Shown in pieces: positions 42,832 through 44,318 of a DNA stretch of 44,318 bases; position 1 is the first letter of the stretch, and each line of letters opens with the position of its first letter. The translations under genes were made by a program, and so were the position numbers. The stretch lies in NCBI RefSeq assembly GCF_000285275.1, contig NZ_CADO01000021.1, positions 1-44,318 of the forward strand, in the 5' to 3' direction. A model generated the notes under the pieces. It had not been told where the DNA came from. It ran no database searches and saw nothing but the letters and a program-made list of their open reading frames with translations. The DNA is from Acetobacter pasteurianus subsp. pasteurianus LMG 1262 = NBRC 106471. GTDB lineage: Bacteria; Pseudomonadota; Alphaproteobacteria; Acetobacterales; Acetobacteraceae.

Positions 42832-44318
42832 ATGGACAGTTCTCAGGATAAGAACGCGCCTTCACCGATTCCGACGTTAGGGCGTTTTCCTGCGCTGGAC
42901 CGGGTTGAGTATCCGGCGGACCTGCGCAATCTCTCGGTTGAGCAGCTCAAGCAGGTTGCGGATGAGCTGCGGGCCGAAACGGTGGACGCGGTTTCCACCA
43001 CGGGGGGGCACCTTGGGGCCTCTCTGGGTGTTGTGGAGCTGACAGTTGCCCTGCATGCGGTGTTTGACACCCCGGATGACAAGGTGATCTGGGATGTGGG
43101 CCACCAGGCCTACCCTCACAAGATTCTGACTGGGCGGCGTGACCGTATCCGCACCCTGCGCCAGCCGGGTGGCCTGTCCGGCTTTACCCGCCGCGCGGAA
43201 AGCAAATACGATCCGTTTGGCGCAGCCCATTCCTCCACCTCCATTTCCGCCGGACTCGGCATGGCCGTGGCCCACCACCTGCGGGCGGAGGAAGACCCCA
43301 GCTACCGCGAACGCAATGTGATTGCCGTGATCGGTGATGGCTCCATTTCCGCCGGTATGGCGTATGAGGCCATGAACAACGCCGCCGTGGCTGGCCCCGG
43401 TGCGGAACGGCTGATTGTCATCCTGAACGACAACGAGATGTCCATTGCCCCGCCTGTGGGCGCAATGTCGAACTACCTGTCGCGCCTGATGTCTTCCCGC
43501 AAGTTCATGGGCCTGCGCGAACTGGCTGGCAAGTTCGTCAAAAAACTGCCCGCCCCTGTGGAACGCACGGCCCGCAAGGCCGATGAATATGCCCGCGGCA
43601 TGATCACCGGCGGCACGCTGTTTGAAGAACTGGGTTTCTACTACGTTGGCCCCGTGGATGGGCATGACCTGCCGCAGCTGGTCTCTATCCTGCGTAACCT
43701 GCGCGATACGGATAACGGCCCCATCATGCTGCATGTCATCACGGAAAAAGGCCACGGCTATCAGCCTGCCGAAAAAGCCGGAGACAAGTATCACGCCGTT
43801 GCCAAGTTCAACGTGGTTACCGGTGAGCAGAAAAAAGGCCCCGCAGGCCCGCCGAGCTACACCTCCGTGTTCTCGCGCGAACTCACACGCCGTGCTGCTA
43901 CCGACAACAAGATTGCCGCCATCACCGCCGCCATGCCTTCTGGCACGGGGCTGGATGCCTTTGCCAAGGCTTACCCGGACCGGTTTTTTGATGTGGGCAT
44001 TGCCGAGCAGCATGCCGTCACCTTTGCTGCCGGTATGGCTACGGAAGGGCTGCGCCCGTTCTGCGCCATCTATTCCACCTTCCTCCAGCGCGCCTATGAT
44101 CAGGTGATGCACGATGTGGTGCTACAAAAGCTGCCCGTGCGCTTTGCCATTGACCGCGCCGGTCTGGTGGGGGCCGATGGCGCCACCCATGCGGGCTCCT
44201 TCGACATCGCCTATCTGGGCTGCCTGCCGGGCATGACCATCATGGCCCCATCGGACGAGCTGGAACTGCTGCACATGACAGCAACTGCCGCCCTGTTTGA
44301 TGAAGGCCCGATTGCCCT
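42832..44318 (+). CDS. dxs: 1-deoxy-D-xylulose-5-phosphate synthase, 3' end cut by window edge
   Basis: 495 complete codons are present of a protein usually near 640 residues. This thiamine-diphosphate enzyme condenses pyruvate and glyceraldehyde-3-phosphate, the entry step of the MEP pathway. Seen: '[20 protein letters not shown]', '[20 protein letters not shown]', the ThDP motif '[20 protein letters not shown]' with '[12 protein letters not shown]', then the pyrimidine-domain '[20 protein letters not shown]' with its catalytic-type Glu and '[17 protein letters not shown]'. The ATG at 42832 gives the normal N-terminus; a nearby ATG at 42818 is in another frame. It is divergent from hpnH. Confidence 0.96.
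   Translation, partial: MDSSQDKNAPSPIPTLGRFPALDRVEYPADLRNLSVEQLKQVADELRAETVDAVSTTGGHLGASLGVVELTVALHAVFDTPDDKVIWDVGHQAYPHKILTGRRDRIRTLRQPGGLSGFTRRAESKYDPFGAAHSSTSISAGLGMAVAHHLRAEEDPSYRERNVIAVIGDGSISAGMAYEAMNNAAVAGPGAERLIVILNDNEMSIAPPVGAMSNYLSRLMSSRKFMGLRELAGKFVKKLPAPVERTARKADEYARGMITGGTLFEELGFYYVGPVDGHDLPQLVSILRNLRDTDNGPIMLHVITEKGHGYQPAEKAGDKYHAVAKFNVVTGEQKKGPAGPPSYTSVFSRELTRRAATDNKIAAITAAMPSGTGLDAFAKAYPDRFFDVGIAEQHAVTFAAGMATEGLRPFCAIYSTFLQRAYDQVMHDVVLQKLPVRFAIDRAGLVGADGATHAGSFDIAYLGCLPGMTIMAPSDELELLHMTATAALFDEGPIA

Noticed and set aside
42877-44112. Open frame of 411 codons on the minus strand
   Set aside because: It is antisense to dxs, whose motifs are unmistakable. Long antisense frames are common in GC-rich codon-biased genes, and this translation has no recognisable domain.

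Overview
The window looks like chromosomal DNA from an acetic acid bacterium (Acetobacteraceae, most like Acetobacter or a close relative). The reasons are the GC-rich coding sequence, the alphaproteobacterial style of the proteins, a hopanoid gene (hpnH) divergent from dxs, and a Hint_2-domain surface protein of a type common in this family. The genus is inferred from protein character only; no rRNA or tRNA gene is visible.

Layout. 1-3986 (minus) holds a two-gene unit: a cytosolic heptosyltransferase of the Aah/TibC type (four-cysteine iron-finger pattern) translationally coupled to a long strand-loop-strand repeat protein that carries a Hint domain and is cut by the left edge. An AT-rich 413-bp spacer follows. 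4400-10081 (plus) is a tight four-gene amino-sugar salvage operon: SSS symporter, MurQ, BadF-type amino-sugar kinase and an exported GH20 hexosaminidase. 10109-15324 (minus) is a vitamin B12 uptake operon (btuB-btuF-btuC-btuD) under a cobalamin riboswitch with a visible promoter. 15355-18987 carries a CPA1 Na+/H+ antiporter and a divergent LysR/SDR pair. 19138-21454 is a second TonB-dependent receptor behind a Zur-like inverted repeat.

21584-25780 is a looser stretch of small and hypothetical genes: a membrane protein, a DUF1269 protein, a small exported protein, a YidB-like protein, and a GT-C glycosyltransferase-like membrane protein with a conspicuously AT-rich 3' half. 25784-27330 (minus) encodes a histidine phosphatase and PRPP synthetase. 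27564-31731 (plus) holds a polysaccharide ABC exporter pair, a MATE transporter, a small conserved protein and a DedA/YqaA protein. An SDR-fold protein that has lost its catalytic residues follows. 33067-36315 (minus) carries a small hypothetical gene, ispE and a TPR protein. 36472-39512 (plus) carries a divergent family-4 uracil-DNA glycosylase and a Slt-type lytic transglycosylase. The right end has a CNNM/CorC-type protein, hpnH and the 5' part of dxs, cut by the right edge.

How the genes work together. The most unusual unit is the glycosyltransferase with its Hint-tailed repeat protein: the enzyme family is known for modifying classical autotransporters, yet this partner has no Sec signal and no beta-barrel in the part seen. 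The salvage operon and the lytic transglycosylase could jointly recover cell-wall sugars. dxs, ispE and hpnH all serve the isoprenoid-to-hopanoid route.
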